In this document: piece after piece, positions 63,005 through 64,000 of the stretch
Layout of the letters: the number at the start of each line of letters is the position of its first letter
Numbering within the stretch: the stretch's first letter is position 1
From: Pseudoips prasinana
Taxonomy: Eukaryota > Arthropoda > Insecta > Lepidoptera > Nolidae
Reading direction: 5' to 3'
DNA: 64,000 nt
NCBI GenBank assembly: GCA_951640165.1
Contig: OX621253.1
Coordinates: 31,007,969 to 31,071,968 of the forward strand
Translations under genes and position numbers: made by a program
Notes under the pieces: model-generated
Databases searched by the model: none
The model's input: the letters and a program-made list of their open reading frames with translations, nothing else
What the model was told of the DNA's origin: nothing

Positions 63005-63997
63005 ATAGAGGTCCTCCAGCGGCGAGGTTTGACGCCCTAGGCCGCCGGTGGTCAGGGCGACAGAGTAAGGAACCTTCTCACAATGCGTGCCGTTCCCATT
63101 ATTGCCGCTTTTTGTATCCGACCCTTGACCCAGTGATCTAGCGAAAGCCTCTTAAGATGTTGGTCGAGGCTCTTCGCTATGAGACCGTTTACGGAGACGA
63201 CTATCGGGACAATTATTGTTGAGTGCACATCCCACATGGCGGTAACCTCGTGAACCAAATCTAAGTATTTTGACAACTTCGGCTCTTACGAGGTTATCGT
63301 CAAATGGGACAGTGATATCAACAATAAATGCCCGGCGCTCCAACCGGTCTACCAAAACGATATCAGGCTTATTGGCAACAATAGTCCTGTCTGTAATGAT
63401 AGACCGGTCCCAGTAGAGTTTGGCACAACCGCTGGCGAACTTGTTCCGGTACGTACTTGTAGTACGGCACTTCGGAGTCTACAAGACCATACCGAAGAGC
63501 AAGCTGCTGGTGGATAATCCTGGCAACTTGGTTATGCCTGTGCAAGTACTCGCCGTTGGCAAGATAGGAACAACCGGAAACAATGTGTCTGATGGACTCT
63601 CCGGGACGGTGACACGCCCGACAAATGTCGATGGTACCATCCTTGAAGATGTCCTTCCGACAGTTCCTCGTCTTGACAACTTCATCAGCAATTGCACAAG
63701 CAAAACCTTCAGTTTCACCAAATAGGTCACCAAAACGTAGCCAGGCCACAGATGCTTGTAAGTCCACATGAGCACTATGTAGGGCCTGGTGGAACCTACC
63801 ATGAAGCACCTTGCTCTTCCATACGTCAATTCGATCCCGAGTGCTAAGTACGACGGGCTTTCTCCAGTCTTCTTTAGCCAAGGAGAGCGGCGTGAGTCCG
63901 TTGTCAACGGCGGCGACGTCTCGATGCATCCCACACTCAACACCAAGGAAATATTCCCTGAGCTTGCACACCTCACGGTTGTGTAGGTTCTTGGCAT
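63005..63997 (-). pseudogene. R4/Dong-type LINE, 3' end of ORF
   Basis: The antisense reading begins outside the window. It shows RDRIDVWKSKVLHGRFHQAL, the knuckle CRACHRPGESIRHIVSGC (C, C, H, C), YLHRHNQVARIIHQQLA and YYKYVPEQV. After a frameshift near 63400 comes NKPDIVLVDRLERRAFIVDI (P-D and D of a restriction-like endonuclease). After another shift near 63280 comes KYLDLVHEVTAMW to a stop at 63052. The knuckle followed by this endonuclease at the C-terminus defines R2/R4-type LINEs, and the wording is closest to R4/Dong. The 3' end is near 63005. Two frameshifts make it inactive. Confidence 0.75.
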
Positions 63998-64000
63998 TGA

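Overview
The window looks like a repeat-rich stretch of a lepidopteran (butterfly or moth) nuclear genome. It is AT-rich, has spliced genes with GT-AG introns, and carries repeat families that I recognise from moths and butterflies: tRNA-derived SINEs with internal B boxes, RTE elements ending in (GAT)n, the 'accggccaagtgcgagtcgg' repeat, mag-type Ty3/gypsy elements, an R4/Dong-type LINE and pogo, hAT and Harbinger-like elements. Species and family names are from memory; nothing was searched.

Two host-like genes frame the window and converge. Gene 1 (+) is read from ten candidate exons between 1048 and 14756 plus a decayed copy at 28319, and a terminal exon at 30003-31279. Gene 2 (-) runs from 62499 to 56404 in three visible exons. 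Their terminal exons are paralogous: a coiled coil, then a helical segment resembling the DNA-binding region that follows THAP domains in P-element-type transposases, then a block of eight-residue repeats. No transposase catalytic domain follows. I infer a pair of domesticated or P-element-derived genes. Their 5' ends, where a THAP finger would be expected, lie outside the window. Every internal exon is phase 1 at both ends, so each could be skipped or duplicated without shifting the frame. One exon of gene 1 occurs four times in a tandemly duplicated SINE-exon unit.

The introns and the 25 kb between the genes are filled with nested mobile elements. 7.6-10.8 kb: a decayed RTE. 11.4-14.1 kb: a hAT-like element split by a jockey-like LINE. 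14.9-28.2 kb: a second copy of that hAT-like element, split by an old mag-like gypsy (15118-27279). The gypsy itself holds a foldback plus Tc1-like transposase relic, a young gypsy with identical LTRs (19236-23560) and a Harbinger-like element (24371-25300). 32.8-34.0 kb: a Transib-like element. 37.7-41.4 kb: an LTR-like element with gag remnants only. 43.0-46.7 kb: a nearly intact endonuclease/RT LINE. 48.7-52.4 kb: MITE within MITE, then a SINE, then an intact pogo-type transposon. 60.3-61.2 kb: a LINE fragment split by a second LINE. 63.0-64.0 kb: an R4-type LINE tail.

The elements most likely to be young are the inner gypsy (identical LTRs, open gag-pol) and the pogo element (open transposase, perfect terminal inverted repeats). 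The candidate for an undescribed host system is the convergent pair of P-element-like genes with repeat-array exons.
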